64,000 nt of DNA from Colwellia sp. C2M11. Lineage in GTDB: Bacteria; Pseudomonadota; Gammaproteobacteria; Enterobacterales; Alteromonadaceae. Below the pieces are notes generated by a model, which worked only from the letters and a program-made list of their open reading frames with translations, searched no databases and was not told the origin of the DNA. Each line of letters opens with the position of its first letter. Positions within the stretch are counted from its first letter, which is position 1. The stretch is from positions 1 to 64,000 of the forward strand of contig NZ_JAHKQD010000047.1 of NCBI RefSeq assembly GCF_018860915.1. Direction: 5' to 3'. The translations under genes were made by a program, and so were the position numbers. Positions 7,650 through 17,239 of this stretch are shown here, one piece after another.

Positions 7650-8294
7650 TTATAATTTTTCTGTATTTATCATGCCGTGACGAATCGCTAAATGTGTTAG
7701 CTCTACATCATTTCCTACATTTAACTTATCAAACATTCGATAGCGGTAGCTATTAATTGTTTTTGGACTTAAGTGTAAATGTTCAGAAATATCAGGTACT
7801 TTTTCACCACGAGTGATCATTAACATTATTTGTAATTCGCGATCTGACAATTCGCTAAAAGGGTTTTCGTCTTTTGTTTTAAATTGACTTAAAGCCATTT
7901 GTTGAGCTATTGCAGGGGGTAAATAACGTTGACCACTATTCACGGCTCTAATAGCATTAATCATTTCATTTGGCCCTGCGCCTTTAGTTAAATAACCAGC
8001 AGCACCTATTTTCATTACCTTGGTTGGGAAAGGGTCTTCGGTGTGAGCCGTTAAGATTATTACTTTAACTTCTGGTGCTAGGCGTAAAATCTTTTTCGTT
8101 GCTTCTAAGCCGCCCATGCCAGGCATATCCATATCCATTAAAATAACGTCGGGTTCAGTCATACGACAAAATTTTACCGCGTCTTCACCTGTTTCACATT
8201 CATCAATAACCTTAAAACCTTTAACTTCGTTGAGTATTTTATTAACACCAGTGCGTACTAGTTCATGGTCGTCAACTAATAATATATTTATCAA
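7650..8294 (-). CDS. uvrY: UvrY/GacA-type response regulator
   Basis: This 214-residue protein has a receiver domain with phospho-acceptor Asp54 (ILMDMDMPG) and a LuxR-type helix-turn-helix near residues 150-205. It matches E. coli UvrY from MINxLLVDDHELVR to HLAIRHG. In gammaproteobacteria the BarA/UvrY (GacS/GacA) pair drives the CsrB-type small RNAs that titrate CsrA. The start is TTG at 8294; it aligns with the family N terminus and no better start exists. Both uvrY and uvrC therefore begin with TTG, which may keep translation low. The cognate BarA kinase is not in the window. Confidence 0.94.
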   Translation of the reverse strand: MINILLVDDHELVRTGVNKILNEVKGFKVIDECETGEDAVKFCRMTEPDVILMDMDMPGMGGLEATKKILRLAPEVKVIILTAHTEDPFPTKVMKIGAAGYLTKGAGPNEMINAIRAVNSGQRYLPPAIAQQMALSQFKTKDENPFSELSDRELQIMLMITRGEKVPDISEHLHLSPKTINSYRYRMFDKLNVGNDVELTHLAIRHGMINTEKL

Positions 8295-8306
8295 TGGAAT
8301 CTGCCT

Positions 8307-8573
8307 TTATAACTCGTTATTTTTTAGCCAACTATTAAGTAAGCCAATTTGCCCATTTTTATAGGCGGCATAAGTTAAGCGAACTGCGTTGCTTAAAATA
8401 ATACTATCAGACCAGTTAGTTTGTTCAGCAATTAATTGATAACATACTCTAGCTTCGGGTGATAAGTATCCGCGCATCTCTTGCTTACCACGTTCTTTTT
8501 GTCTTTCCCTGTAGCGTTTCTGCTTCTCGGCATTAGTCATAGCCTTTTTCTTATTTTTAACGGTATCGTTCAT
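8307..8573 (-). CDS. small basic protein, possible DNA-binding
   Basis: An 88-residue protein of unknown function. The ATG at 8573 is preferred over an upstream TTG because CGAG lies seven bases before it. Residues 1-32 are very rich in Lys, Arg and Glu (EKQKRYRERQKERGK). Residues 34-75 (RGYLSPEARVCYQLIAEQTNWSD and on) resemble ribbon-helix-helix regulators in general shape: one short strand and two helices. It ends 12 bases before uvrY on the same strand, so it may be the first gene of the uvrY operon. DNA binding is inference. Confidence 0.6.
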   Translation of the reverse strand: MNDTVKNKKKAMTNAEKQKRYRERQKERGKQEMRGYLSPEARVCYQLIAEQTNWSDSIILSNAVRLTYAAYKNGQIGLLNSWLKNNEL

Positions 8574-8853
8574 TTTAATCTCGATGCGCTTTATAAAATT
8601 TTGCAACTAGCTGCTATGTTACCCTGACCGTTTTATTTTGCAATACGATAGTGAAAGCTAATAGCGCTAAATGTTTACAGAATTTAGTAATATTATCTTG
8701 CCTTGGGTAAATCAATCGATAAAAAACGATATTATCCCCATTAAAGTTGTTTTTTTTACTGTTCGGAGTTGTTTAGTGTACAAGTGTTCGCTAAAGTAAC
8801 GCTCAAGAAATATTACATCCTTAGTAAACAACTTCATATAGGTCAAAATACTT

Positions 8854-9375
8854 ATGGCAATGGCACAACAGAGTTCGTACAACAAAGCAGATTTAGTTAA
8901 AGCAGGTACAGGTGAAATGTTTGGTGAGGGTAACTCACAACTTCCTTCAGACAACATGCTAATGATGGATCGTATATTAACGATTACTGAAGAAGGCGGT
9001 GAGTTTGGTAAAGGTTTTATCGAAGCCGAATTAGATATTTCACCTGATTTATGGTTTTTTGATTGTCATTTTAAAGGTGACCCTGTAATGCCTGGTTGCT
9101 TAGGCTTAGATGCTATGTGGCAATTAGTTGGGTTTTTCTTAGCGTGGACTGGTGGTCCAGGTAAAGGAAGAGCATTAGGTGTAGGTGAAGTTAAATTTAC
9201 TGGACAAATCTTGCCTACGGCAAAAAAAGTAACCTTTAGAATTGATTTCAAACGTGTAATTAAACGTAAATTATATATGGGCTTAGCTGACGGTACTGTG
9301 AGTGTTGATGGCCGTGAAATATATTTAGCTAAAGATTTAAAAGTAGGCTTATTTACCGATACAAGTAAGTTCTAG
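8854..9375 (+). CDS. fabA: 3-hydroxydecanoyl-ACP dehydratase/isomerase
   Basis: FabA dehydrates 3-hydroxyacyl-ACP and isomerises trans-2- to cis-3-decenoyl-ACP, the branch point to unsaturated fatty acids, which matter for membrane fluidity in the cold. The 173-residue sequence follows E. coli FabA almost end to end. Catalytic His72 lies in [12 protein letters not shown] and Asp86 in CLGLDAMWQ. The start ATG at 8854 has AGGT ten bases upstream; a second in-frame ATG two codons on is possible. It stands alone, divergent from the uvrY group. No FabR or FadR site was identified with confidence. Confidence 0.97.
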   Translation: MAMAQQSSYNKADLVKAGTGEMFGEGNSQLPSDNMLMMDRILTITEEGGEFGKGFIEAELDISPDLWFFDCHFKGDPVMPGCLGLDAMWQLVGFFLAWTGGPGKGRALGVGEVKFTGQILPTAKKVTFRIDFKRVIKRKLYMGLADGTVSVDGREIYLAKDLKVGLFTDTSKF

Positions 9376-9384
9376 TTATTTTAT

Positions 9385-9426
9385 TAAATTTGGTTAGCGC
9401 GTTGTAAAACGAGTTAACCAAATTTA
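9385..9426 (+). terminator. hairpin after fabA
   Basis: A 12-base-pair perfect stem (9385-9396 with 9415-9426) begins 9 bases after the fabA stop. The loop can form a smaller CGTT/AACG hairpin. There is no strong U run, so termination is likely but not certain. Confidence 0.5.
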
Positions 9427-9539
9427 ACCTATACTAAAAATAGCTAATATGAAAATTATCATGTCATATTAGTTGCTCTCAAGTTAGTTTCGTATTGTAA
9501 TAATATAAATAAAACAATTATTTTAAAAGCATAATGCGA

Positions 9540-9935
9540 TTAACTACCTTGTTTATCCGTATTGATTTGTTCATCATTTTGTATGATAGGGGCGTTGAAT
9601 GGGATATGAAAATTTTCTGATAATTCAAAATCGCCATCTGCTGAAACTAGTTTGTTATCTTCAAACTTCATGGTGAAATTCTTCTGGGTATCTAACTTTT
9701 CACTACGACCTGACTTGAAACGATAAACATAATTCCAAGTATCTTTGTCAAAAGAATCAACTAAAACAGGGCTTCCCAAAACAAATTTAACCTGTTCCTT
9801 AGTCATACCCACTTGTATTTTATCTATGCTTTTTTGCTCAAGATAGTTTCCTTGAGGAATATCAATACGATAAACCCAACTTGAACAAGCAGAAAGTGAT
9901 AGGGCTATGGTAATAATTGAGGTACGAAACAACAT
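9540..9935 (-). CDS. bamE: outer membrane protein assembly lipoprotein BamE (SmpA)
   Basis: BamE is a small lipoprotein of the BAM complex, which folds beta-barrels into the outer membrane. The N-terminal signal ends in the lipobox LSAC with Cys17. The SmpA/OmlA fold follows, with VGMTKEQVKFVLGSP and the W-Y-Y strand (DTWNYVYRF) seen across the family. It has 131 residues, slightly longer than the E. coli protein because of a polar tail. It is encoded next to recN, as in E. coli (recN-bamE), on the same strand. Confidence 0.93.
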   Translation of the reverse strand: MLFRTSIITIALSLSACSSWVYRIDIPQGNYLEQKSIDKIQVGMTKEQVKFVLGSPVLVDSFDKDTWNYVYRFKSGRSEKLDTQKNFTMKFEDNKLVSADGDFELSENFHIPFNAPIIQNDEQINTDKQGS

Positions 9936-10066
9936 GAAATTTTACTTTCCTTAAATATAAATCAATACAATTAAAAATTAATGCATTAAGTGCAAGCAGT
10001 GATAATAACGAAGCACGGCTTGAGATACAAAGCTATTTTTCATAAATTTGCGATAGACATCCGTAA

Positions 10067-11743
10067 TTAACCGGCTAATAACTCTTGTGCGTTAGCTAAA
10101 CTATGCTCGGTTATTTTATTACCTGCAAGTAAACGTGCTATTTCTTGGATGCGACTTTGCTCACTTAGTTCCGTTATTTTTGTTTCAGTATGTTCACCAT
10201 CGGTTAGTTTACTAACAAAGTACTGTTGATGTCCCTTACATGCCACTTGTGGTAAATGCGTTACACATATTACTTGAGTGTTTTTAGCTAGTTGTTGTAA
10301 TTTACTCCCCACCATTGCCGCTGTAGGACCACTTATGCCTACATCTACCTCATCAAAAATTAGGGTCGGGGTAATGACTTTGTCTGCTAATATAACTTGC
10401 ATGGCTAAACTAATACGGGATAATTCACCACCAGAAGCGACTTTACTCATTGCCTCTAATGCTTGACCAGGGTTTATACTGACCTGAAAGTCAATTTTGT
10501 CTACACCATTGGCTGATATCGTAGTGAGACTGTCATTATGTGATTCAATTGCAATGTGAAATTTTCCATGGGGCATATTCAGCTCTTGCATGCTTTTGCT
10601 AATATCTTTACTTAATTTTTTGGCTGCTTTTTTTCTCGAAGAAGTTAAAACTAAGGCACTATCTTGGTAGTTTTGCTCTGTTTTGACTAGTTCTTCAATT
10701 ACCACATTAATTCTTGATTCATCATTGGAAATATTTGTTAACTCTTGAGTGAGTGATTGATGAAAACTAACTAAGTTTTCTGGAGGTAAACTATGTTTTT
10801 TTGCCAGTTGCAAGGCTGTAGAATAGCGCTCTTCGATTATTGCGTATGCTTGTGGATCTAATTCAAGTTCTTGATAGTAGTGTTTAAGATCTGCAGAAGC
10901 CTCTTCAACTTGTAAAAAAGAGTCATTAAGAATAGTTGCAATATTTTTCAGCCTTTCATCTAAACGGGCTAAGGCAGCTATGTTGTCACTACAATGGCGT
11001 AACGAGTCGAGTACATTAAAGCTTTCGTCTTCAGTAAGTGTATGTAGTGATTGGAGAGTTGTATCAAGTAAATCTTGAGCATTAGCATGGCGTTTATAAT
11101 CACTTTCTAATGTTTCAAACTCTCCTTCTTGTAAAGAAAACTCATTGAGTTCATTCACTTGATATTGGAGTAGTTGTTGCTGAGCTTCACGTTGTTGTTT
11201 GTTTTGCTGTAATAAATTTAATTCTTTATTTAATTTATGCCATTGTTGATAATAATGTTTAACTTCATCCAGTGCTGACTGATGATCTGCATAATCATCG
11301 AGCAACTTACATTGCTGACTTGATTTAACGATTAATTGGTGATCATGTTGACCATGTATATTGATCAATAATTGACCCACTTCTTTAAGCTGTACTAGAG
11401 GTACTTGACTACCATTAATGTAAGCTTTTGAGCGACCTTCAGCAGAAATTACTCGTCGTAGAATACACTCATTGCTTGATTCCAATAACAGATCATGAAT
11501 CGTTAGCCAGTGCTGAGCATTTATATTTTTTTGTATATCGAAAGTGGCAGCAAGTTCTGCTTTTTTGCAATTAGGACGAACAACATTAGTGGTGGCTCTA
11601 TCTCCTAAACATAAACCTAAGGCATCTATTGCTATAGACTTACCCGCGCCAGTTTCACCTGTGATAGTTGTCATGCCAGATTGCCAATCAATATCAAGTG
11701 ATTTAACAATGGCGAAGTTTTGAATGTTTAGTTGTAAAAGCAT
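10067..11743 (-). CDS. recN: DNA repair protein RecN
   Basis: RecN is an SMC-like ATPase that helps hold and repair broken DNA in the RecA pathway. Walker A (GETGAGKS) is at residues ~29-36. The centre is a coiled coil rich in Gln, Leu and Glu. The C-terminal half has the ABC signature (SGGELSR) and Walker B (LIFDEVDVGISG). The ATG at 11743 is chosen because the protein from there (558 residues) aligns with E. coli RecN from MLxQLxIxNFAIV. A longer frame from 11812 would run through the operator described at 11760-11797. Strong SOS control is expected. Confidence 0.96.
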   Translation of the reverse strand: MLLQLNIQNFAIVKSLDIDWQSGMTTITGETGAGKSIAIDALGLCLGDRATTNVVRPNCKKAELAATFDIQKNINAQHWLTIHDLLLESSNECILRRVISAEGRSKAYINGSQVPLVQLKEVGQLLINIHGQHDHQLIVKSSQQCKLLDDYADHQSALDEVKHYYQQWHKLNKELNLLQQNKQQREAQQQLLQYQVNELNEFSLQEGEFETLESDYKRHANAQDLLDTTLQSLHTLTEDESFNVLDSLRHCSDNIAALARLDERLKNIATILNDSFLQVEEASADLKHYYQELELDPQAYAIIEERYSTALQLAKKHSLPPENLVSFHQSLTQELTNISNDESRINVVIEELVKTEQNYQDSALVLTSSRKKAAKKLSKDISKSMQELNMPHGKFHIAIESHNDSLTTISANGVDKIDFQVSINPGQALEAMSKVASGGELSRISLAMQVILADKVITPTLIFDEVDVGISGPTAAMVGSKLQQLAKNTQVICVTHLPQVACKGHQQYFVSKLTDGEHTETKITELSEQSRIQEIARLLAGNKITEHSLANAQELLAG

Positions 11744-11759
11744 AATGTGAACTCTCACT

Positions 11760-11797
11760 TTACTGTATAAATATATAGTTGTTAATTTATACAGTAA
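11760..11797. promoter_or_regulatory. paired LexA boxes in front of recN
   Basis: Two 16-base LexA-like sites abut exactly: 11763-11778 is CTGT-N8-ATAG and 11779-11794 is TTGT-N8-ACAG. Each differs by one base from CTGT-N8-ACAG. Together they form a perfect 13-base inverted repeat (11760-11772 with 11785-11797). They end 17 bases before the recN start codon, so LexA here would cover the promoter or start region. E. coli recN is likewise controlled by more than one LexA box. Confidence 0.8.
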
Positions 11798-11850
11798 TTT
11801 ATGCTTTTGCAAGTAACTTAGAAAATTTTAATCGTTTTTATTAAATAAGA

Positions 11851-12732
11851 TTAATAAAGCTTATTGCCCCATCCTAATTTATTTCGTAGTACGTTAAAAT
11901 AATCATGATCGAGAGGATGAACTAAGCGTATAGTTTGAGGACTTTTTTTAATGATAACTTCGTCACCAGGCATAACGGCTAGAATTACATGTCCATCACA
12001 GCTAACTTGTAAACTTTCTTGATTTTCATTTGCAAGTATTAGCTTTATTTCACTATCACCGTCCACCACAATAGGGCGACTAGTTAGTGTATGAGGAAAC
12101 ATAGGTACCAAAGATAAAGCATTTAAATTAGGCGTTAGTATAGGTCCGCCAGCAGACATAGAGTAAGCGGTCGATCCTGTAGGAGTTGAAATAATCAAAC
12201 CATCAGAGCGTTGACTAAACATAAATGAATTATCAATATGAACTTCAAACTCAATCATGCTGGCAACTTTACCTGCATGTAAAACCGCCTCGTTTACGGC
12301 ACTGTTCGAGCTTTTAAGTTTACCATGCCGATAAACTTCAGCTTCAATGATAAAGCGCTGTTCAGAGCGAGATTTACCATTTAGAATTTCTTCAAGTGGT
12401 TTTATTATTTCATCAGGGGATAAGTCGGTTAAAAAACCTAAATTCCCACGGTTTACACCAATAACGCCGATGTCAAAACAAGCTAAAACTCTAGCAGCAC
12501 CTAACATGTAGCCATCACCACCAACAACAATAGCAAGATCTGCATTATTACCAATATCGGTGAGAGAACATTCATTCATATCTGTAATTTCGACAGAAGT
12601 AGCGACGGATGTTTCTACTAATACTTGGTATTTATTTGCCAGTAAATAGTCATGTAATGCCGCTATTGTGGAGCTTGCACCTTGATGATTGGGCTTACCA
12701 ATAAGCCCAATTGTTTTATAAAGTTGAGCCAT
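11851..12732 (-). CDS. nadK: NAD kinase
   Basis: NadK phosphorylates NAD to NADP using ATP, in the cytoplasm. The diagnostic GGDG motif is at residues 71-74 ([15 protein letters not shown]). The NE motif (VNEAVLHAG) and the glycine-rich [15 protein letters not shown] segment follow in the usual order. It has 293 residues, the normal length. It lies upstream of recN on the same strand with about 107 bases between, the order known from enterics (nadK-recN). It diverges from grpE. Confidence 0.97.
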   Translation of the reverse strand: MAQLYKTIGLIGKPNHQGASSTIAALHDYLLANKYQVLVETSVATSVEITDMNECSLTDIGNNADLAIVVGGDGYMLGAARVLACFDIGVIGVNRGNLGFLTDLSPDEIIKPLEEILNGKSRSEQRFIIEAEVYRHGKLKSSNSAVNEAVLHAGKVASMIEFEVHIDNSFMFSQRSDGLIISTPTGSTAYSMSAGGPILTPNLNALSLVPMFPHTLTSRPIVVDGDSEIKLILANENQESLQVSCDGHVILAVMPGDEVIIKKSPQTIRLVHPLDHDYFNVLRNKLGWGNKLY

Positions 12733-12836
12733 AACAATTATTTCATATTTGATATCTTTAAAAGAAGTTTCCCTTTATTTGCGTGGCTTGTAAAGTTTGT
12801 ATTTGATAAAATGCACTTAATTAGTTGCTATAAAGG

Positions 12837-12864
12837 CTTGAATAGCGAAAGCTTGACCCCATAA
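12837..12864 (+). promoter_or_regulatory. sigma-32 (RpoH) promoter for grpE
   Basis: CTTGAA, 14 bases, CCCCATAA closely matches the heat-shock consensus (CTTGAAA, 13-15 bases, CCCCATNT). It lies about 58 bases before the grpE ATG. Confidence 0.8.
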
Positions 12865-12921
12865 TTAGCATTATTGCATTTTTATTATTGTAAAATTACT
12901 AAGATTTAATTGGAGTTTTTT

Positions 12922-13578
12922 ATGACTACAGAGTCTACAAAATCAGAAGAACAGCAGTCTGCTGAGTTTTCTACAGAAGAGTTATCGCCAGAGCAATTAG
13001 CTGACGAAATTGTTCAGCAAGCAGAAGAACAAGTTGAAGAACAGCATGAACAAGCTCATGAAGTCATTAGTGCTGAACAAGAGCGTATTAATGAGTTGGA
13101 ACTTGCTTTAGCAGCAGCTCAAGCAAAAGTTACAGATCAAAAAGATTCAGTAATTCGAGCGAAGGCTGAAGTGGATAACATTCGTCGTAGATCTGCGCAA
13201 GATGTTGATAAAGCGAAAAAGTTTGCTTTAGAAAAGTTTGCTGGTGAAATGCTTGTTACTGTTGATAACTTAGAGCGTGCATTACAAAATATTGATAAAG
13301 AAGATGACAGTAAAGCCGCAGTTATTGAAGGTGTTGAATTAACTCTTCAAGGTTTAATCTCATCATTAGAAAAATTTGGTATTAAATCTGTAGATCCACA
13401 AGATCAACCTTTTAACCCAGAATTACATCAAGCAATGTCTATGCAAGAAGTGCCTGGCGTAGCACCTAATACGGTTATTGCTGTAATGCAAAAAGGTTAC
13501 GAACTTAATGGTCGTTTAATTCGCCCTGCTATGGTGATGGTATCTAAAGCAGCACCTAGCGTTGATGAATCTGTTTAA
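12922..13578 (+). CDS. grpE: nucleotide exchange factor GrpE
   Basis: GrpE releases ADP from DnaK and so drives its folding cycle. The first ~60 residues are very acidic and Gln/Glu-rich. A long helix that dimerises follows ([15 protein letters not shown]...[22 protein letters not shown]). The C-terminal beta domain contains the GVELTLQGL and [15 protein letters not shown] segments typical of GrpE. The ATG at 12922 is chosen because TTGGAG sits 6-11 bases before it; an upstream in-frame TTG would use that ribosome site as coding sequence. The protein has 218 residues. Confidence 0.96.
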   Translation: MTTESTKSEEQQSAEFSTEELSPEQLADEIVQQAEEQVEEQHEQAHEVISAEQERINELELALAAAQAKVTDQKDSVIRAKAEVDNIRRRSAQDVDKAKKFALEKFAGEMLVTVDNLERALQNIDKEDDSKAAVIEGVELTLQGLISSLEKFGIKSVDPQDQPFNPELHQAMSMQEVPGVAPNTVIAVMQKGYELNGRLIRPAMVMVSKAAPSVDESV

Positions 13579-13623
13579 TTGTTAAAATAAATAGATTCTC
13601 AAGTTACTATGTGATGCATTTTC

Positions 13624-13650
13624 AAAAACCAGACAATTTGTCTGGTTTTT
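13624..13650 (+). terminator. intrinsic terminator after grpE
   Basis: A 12-base-pair stem (13624-13635 with 13639-13650, arm AAAAACCAGACA) ends in a U run. It separates grpE from dnaK into two transcription units. Confidence 0.88.
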
Positions 13651-13800
13651 TATTTTAACCCTATATTTTATTTTAACCCTATATTGGTATGCATTGTCTT
13701 TTAAGCTTAAGTTACTTTAGCTAAAACATGACTAAAACAGCTTAATAGAACGGAAGAAATGATTATTTTAAATAAAATGCATTTATTTACAAAATTTCTA

Positions 13801-13827
13801 TTGAAAAGTATTTTCCTACCCCCATTT
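13801..13827 (+). promoter_or_regulatory. sigma-32 (RpoH) promoter for dnaK
   Basis: TTGAAA, 13 bases, CCCCATTT lies about 75 bases before the dnaK start and matches the heat-shock consensus. The rest of the 13579-13901 gap holds the grpE terminator and a tandem 18-base repeat (13652-13685); no gene is seen there. Confidence 0.8.
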
Positions 13828-13901
13828 AATATTTCAACAACAGATTAATTAAGATTTTGCTCTCAAAGGAGAGCAGAACATAATAGATAGGAGCTTCCCT
13901 C

Positions 13902-15824
13902 ATGGGTAAAATCATTGGTATTGACTTAGGTACAACTAACTCTTGTGTTGCTGTATTAGACGGCGATAAAGTTCGTGTTATTGAAAATGCAGAAGGTGAT
14001 CGTACTACACCTTCGATTATTGCATATACTGAAGAAGGCGAAACATTAGTAGGTCAACCTGCTAAGCGTCAATCAGTAACAAACCCTAAAAACACATTAT
14101 TCGCAATTAAGCGTTTAATTGGTCGTCGTTTTGAAGACGAAGAAGTACAACGTGATATTAAAATAATGCCATTTGGTATTGTTAAAGCTGACAATGGTGA
14201 TGCTTGGGTTACAGCACGTGATAAAAACGTTGCTCCTCCACAAGTTTCTGCTGAAGTTCTTAAGAAAATGAAGAAAACAGCTGAAGACTACTTAGGCGAA
14301 GAAGTAACTGAAGCCGTTATTACTGTTCCTGCTTATTTCAATGATTCACAACGTCAAGCAACAAAAGATGCTGGTCGTATTGCAGGTCTTGATGTTAAAC
14401 GTATTATTAATGAGCCTACAGCTGCTGCTCTTGCTTACGGCATGGATAAAAAAGAAGGCGATAAAGTTGTTGCGGTATACGATTTAGGTGGTGGTACATT
14501 CGATATCTCAATTATTGAAATTGATGAAGTTGATGGTGAGCACACTTTTGAAGTATTAGCGACTAATGGTGATACGCATTTAGGTGGTGAAGATTTTGAT
14601 AACCGTTTAATTAACTATCTTGTAGCTGAATTTAAAAAAGACCAAGGTATGGACTTAACAGCTGATCCTTTAGCAATGCAGCGTTTAAAAGAAGCTGCTG
14701 AAAAAGCTAAATGTGAACTTTCTTCTGCACAGCAAACAGATGTTAACTTACCTTACATCACTGCGGATGCTTCTGGTCCTAAGCACATGAACATTAAAGT
14801 TACACGTGCTAAATTAGAGTCATTAGTTGAAGATATGGTTAAAGCGACATTAGAACCACTTAAAAAAGCACTTAAAGATGCTGATTTATCAGTAAGTGAC
14901 GTAAATGACGTTATCTTAGTTGGTGGTCAGTCTCGTATGCCAATGGTTCAACAAGCAGTATCTGATTTCTTTGGTAAAGAGCCACGTAAAGATGTTAACC
15001 CTGATGAAGCAGTAGCTTCAGGTGCAGCAATTCAAGCGGGTGTTCTTTCAGGTGATGTAACTGATGTATTATTGTTAGATGTTACACCTTTATCTTTAGG
15101 TATTGAAACGATGGGCGGCGTGATGACGAAAGTTATCGATAAAAACACCACTATCCCAACGAAACAATCACAAACATTCTCAACAGCCGATGATAACCAA
15201 GCTGCGGTTACTGTACATGTTGTTCAAGGTGAACGTAAGCAAGCTTCTGCTAACAAATCACTTGGTCAATTTAACCTTGAAGGTATTGATCCTGCACCAC
15301 GTGGTACACCACAAATCGAAGTTACTTTCGATATTGATGCTGATGGTATTTTACATGTTACAGCTAAAGACAAAAACACTGGTAAAGAGCAAAAAATTAC
15401 GATTAAAGCTTCAAGTGGTTTATCAGATGAAGAAGTTGAGCAAATGGTAAATGATGCTGAAGCAAATGCTGATGCTGATGCGAAGTTTGAAGAGCTAGTA
15501 CAAACTCGTAATCAAGCTGATGGTATAGTTCACGCTACTCGCAAGCAAGTTGAAGAAGCTGGCGATGAACTACCTGCTGAAGACAAAGAGAAAATTGAAA
15601 CGGCAATTTCTGAACTTGAAGAAGTACTTAAAGGTGAAGATAAAGAAGCAATTGATGCTAAATCTCAAGCGCTTATGGAAGCTTCAGCTAAATTAATGGA
15701 AATTGCTCAAGCAAAACAGCAAGCACAAGGTTCGCCTGAAGGCGCTGCTTCAGATGCTGAAGGTTCTGATTCTGCTGATGATGTTGTTGATGCAGAGTTT
15801 GAAGAAGTAAAAGACGACAAGTAG
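13902..15824 (+). CDS. dnaK: chaperone DnaK (Hsp70)
   Basis: This ATP-driven chaperone binds exposed hydrophobic segments of unfolded proteins. The actin-like ATPase starts [10 protein letters not shown], with phosphate and connect motifs ([28 protein letters not shown]) in order. The substrate domain (~residues 390-510) and helical lid follow. The C terminus ends in the EEVKDDK tail typical of bacterial DnaK. It has 640 residues, the standard length. GATAGGAG supplies a good ribosome site 8-9 bases before the ATG. Co-chaperone genes flank it on both sides. Confidence 0.99.
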   Translation: MGKIIGIDLGTTNSCVAVLDGDKVRVIENAEGDRTTPSIIAYTEEGETLVGQPAKRQSVTNPKNTLFAIKRLIGRRFEDEEVQRDIKIMPFGIVKADNGDAWVTARDKNVAPPQVSAEVLKKMKKTAEDYLGEEVTEAVITVPAYFNDSQRQATKDAGRIAGLDVKRIINEPTAAALAYGMDKKEGDKVVAVYDLGGGTFDISIIEIDEVDGEHTFEVLATNGDTHLGGEDFDNRLINYLVAEFKKDQGMDLTADPLAMQRLKEAAEKAKCELSSAQQTDVNLPYITADASGPKHMNIKVTRAKLESLVEDMVKATLEPLKKALKDADLSVSDVNDVILVGGQSRMPMVQQAVSDFFGKEPRKDVNPDEAVASGAAIQAGVLSGDVTDVLLLDVTPLSLGIETMGGVMTKVIDKNTTIPTKQSQTFSTADDNQAAVTVHVVQGERKQASANKSLGQFNLEGIDPAPRGTPQIEVTFDIDADGILHVTAKDKNTGKEQKITIKASSGLSDEEVEQMVNDAEANADADAKFEELVQTRNQADGIVHATRKQVEEAGDELPAEDKEKIETAISELEEVLKGEDKEAIDAKSQALMEASAKLMEIAQAKQQAQGSPEGAASDAEGSDSADDVVDAEFEEVKDDK

Positions 15825-15855
15825 TCTTTAGCTTATTCGGATTGAAGTAAAATTA

Positions 15856-15880
15856 AAGCGCTGGCCTATCCCCGGCGCTT
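15856..15880 (+). promoter_or_regulatory. GC-rich hairpin between dnaK and dnaJ
   Basis: A 9-base-pair stem with one G-U pair (15856-15864 with 15872-15880, AAGCGCTGG/CCGGCGCTT) lies in the 105-base dnaK-dnaJ gap and has no U run. It could slow decay or partly terminate, lowering dnaJ relative to dnaK. Its function is inferred. Confidence 0.4.
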
Positions 15881-15929
15881 CTTACGTTAAAGCGTATGTT
15901 AATTTAAGTGCAAACAAAAGAAGTTATTT

Positions 15930-17069
15930 ATGTCAAAACGTGATTATTATGCAGTGCTTGAAGTATCAAAAGATGCTAGTGAGCGCGATATCAAAAAATC
16001 CTATAAAAAATTAGCGATGAAGTATCATCCTGATAGAAATAAGGGTGATAAAGAAAAAGAAGAAACCTTTAAAGAAATTCAAGAAGCATACGAAGTGCTA
16101 AAAGATGATCAAAAGCGTGCTGCTTATGATCAGTATGGCCATGCTGCCTTTGAACAAGGTGGACATGGTGGTCACCATGGCGGTGGTCAAGGTGATTTTG
16201 GTGATGCATTTGGTGATATTTTTGGTGATATCTTTGGTGGTGGTCGTGGTCGAGGCGGTCGTCAATCTCGAGCACAGCGAGGATCTGATTTACGCTACAA
16301 TGTAGAGCTAAACCTTGAAGATGCCGTTAAAGGTAAAGATCTAGAAATTAAGGTACCTACTTTTGTGGCTTGTGAGCCTTGTGATGGCTCAGGCGCTAAA
16401 AAAGGTACTTCTGCTAAAACATGTTCTACGTGTCATGGTCATGGACAAGTACAAATGCGTCAAGGGTTATTTGCCGTACAGCAAACTTGTCCAACGTGTG
16501 GTGGAAAAGGTAAAGTTATTTCTGATCCTTGTACTTCATGTCGTGGTCAAGGACGAGTTGAAAAAACTAAAACGCTTTCTGTAAAAATACCAGCAGGTGT
16601 TGATACCGGAGATCGAATTCGTTTATCGGGCGAAGGTGAAGCTGGCGAACATGGCGCACCAGCAGGTGATTTATACGTACAAGTTAATGTACGTGATCAT
16701 GACATATTTGTACGTGATGAAAACCACTTATATTGTGAAGTACCTATTAGTTTTGTTACTGCCGCACTTGGTGGTGAAATTGAAGTACCAACCTTAGGTG
16801 GTAAAGTTAAATTAAAAGTACCAAAAGAAACACAAACGGGCAAAATGTTCCGTTTACGCGGTAAAGGTGTTAAATCTGTACGTAGTTCAACAACGGGCGA
16901 TTTAATGTGTAAAGTAGTACTTGAAACACCGGTAAACTTATCGGGTGATCAAGCGGATTTATTACGTCAATTAGAAGAGAAAATGGGGAAAAGCAGTAAA
17001 AAGCATAGCCCAAAAGAAACAGGCTTCTTTGATGGTGTAAAAAAATTCTTTGATGACTTAAAAAGCTAA
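15930..17069 (+). CDS. dnaJ: co-chaperone DnaJ (Hsp40)
   Basis: DnaJ delivers substrates to DnaK and stimulates its ATPase. The J domain (residues 1-70) contains the HPD motif in YHPDRNKG. A Gly/Phe-rich linker with several HGG and DIFGD repeats follows (~75-115). Four CxxCxGxG zinc repeats come next ([32 protein letters not shown]), then the C-terminal substrate domain. It has 379 residues, normal for class I DnaJ. It lies 105 bases after dnaK and is probably co-transcribed from the same heat-shock promoter. Confidence 0.98.
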   Translation: MSKRDYYAVLEVSKDASERDIKKSYKKLAMKYHPDRNKGDKEKEETFKEIQEAYEVLKDDQKRAAYDQYGHAAFEQGGHGGHHGGGQGDFGDAFGDIFGDIFGGGRGRGGRQSRAQRGSDLRYNVELNLEDAVKGKDLEIKVPTFVACEPCDGSGAKKGTSAKTCSTCHGHGQVQMRQGLFAVQQTCPTCGGKGKVISDPCTSCRGQGRVEKTKTLSVKIPAGVDTGDRIRLSGEGEAGEHGAPAGDLYVQVNVRDHDIFVRDENHLYCEVPISFVTAALGGEIEVPTLGGKVKLKVPKETQTGKMFRLRGKGVKSVRSSTTGDLMCKVVLETPVNLSGDQADLLRQLEEKMGKSSKKHSPKETGFFDGVKKFFDDLKS

Positions 17070-17167
17070 AATAAATGTTTAAATGAGAGAGTGTCTTTCT
17101 GCTTTTTAATAGAAAGCCTTTCTATTTTTACAATATAGTGCTCAGATAACTTCGAATCTTTAACATA

Positions 17168-17202
17168 AAAAAACCACAAAAGTTTTCTTTTTGTGGTTTT
17201 TT
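17168..17202. terminator. bidirectional terminator after dnaJ
   Basis: A 14-base-pair stem built on AAAACCACAAAA and TTTTGTGGTTTT has A and U runs on both sides. It lies between convergent dnaJ and the minus-strand gene at 17240-18061 and serves both. Confidence 0.85.
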
Positions 17203-17239
17203 ATTTTTAAGCAAATCATTGCTATGTGTATTATCTTTA

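Noticed and set aside
8712-8957. 81-codon minus-strand frame over the fabA start
   Set aside because: Overlaps the conserved N terminus of fabA and resembles nothing known.
11744-11812. Longer recN start
   Set aside because: Would translate the LexA operator and adds residues absent from RecN homologues.
16069-16305. Repetitive frames on both strands in dnaJ
   Set aside because: Produced by the Gly/Phe-rich repeat codons of DnaJ.
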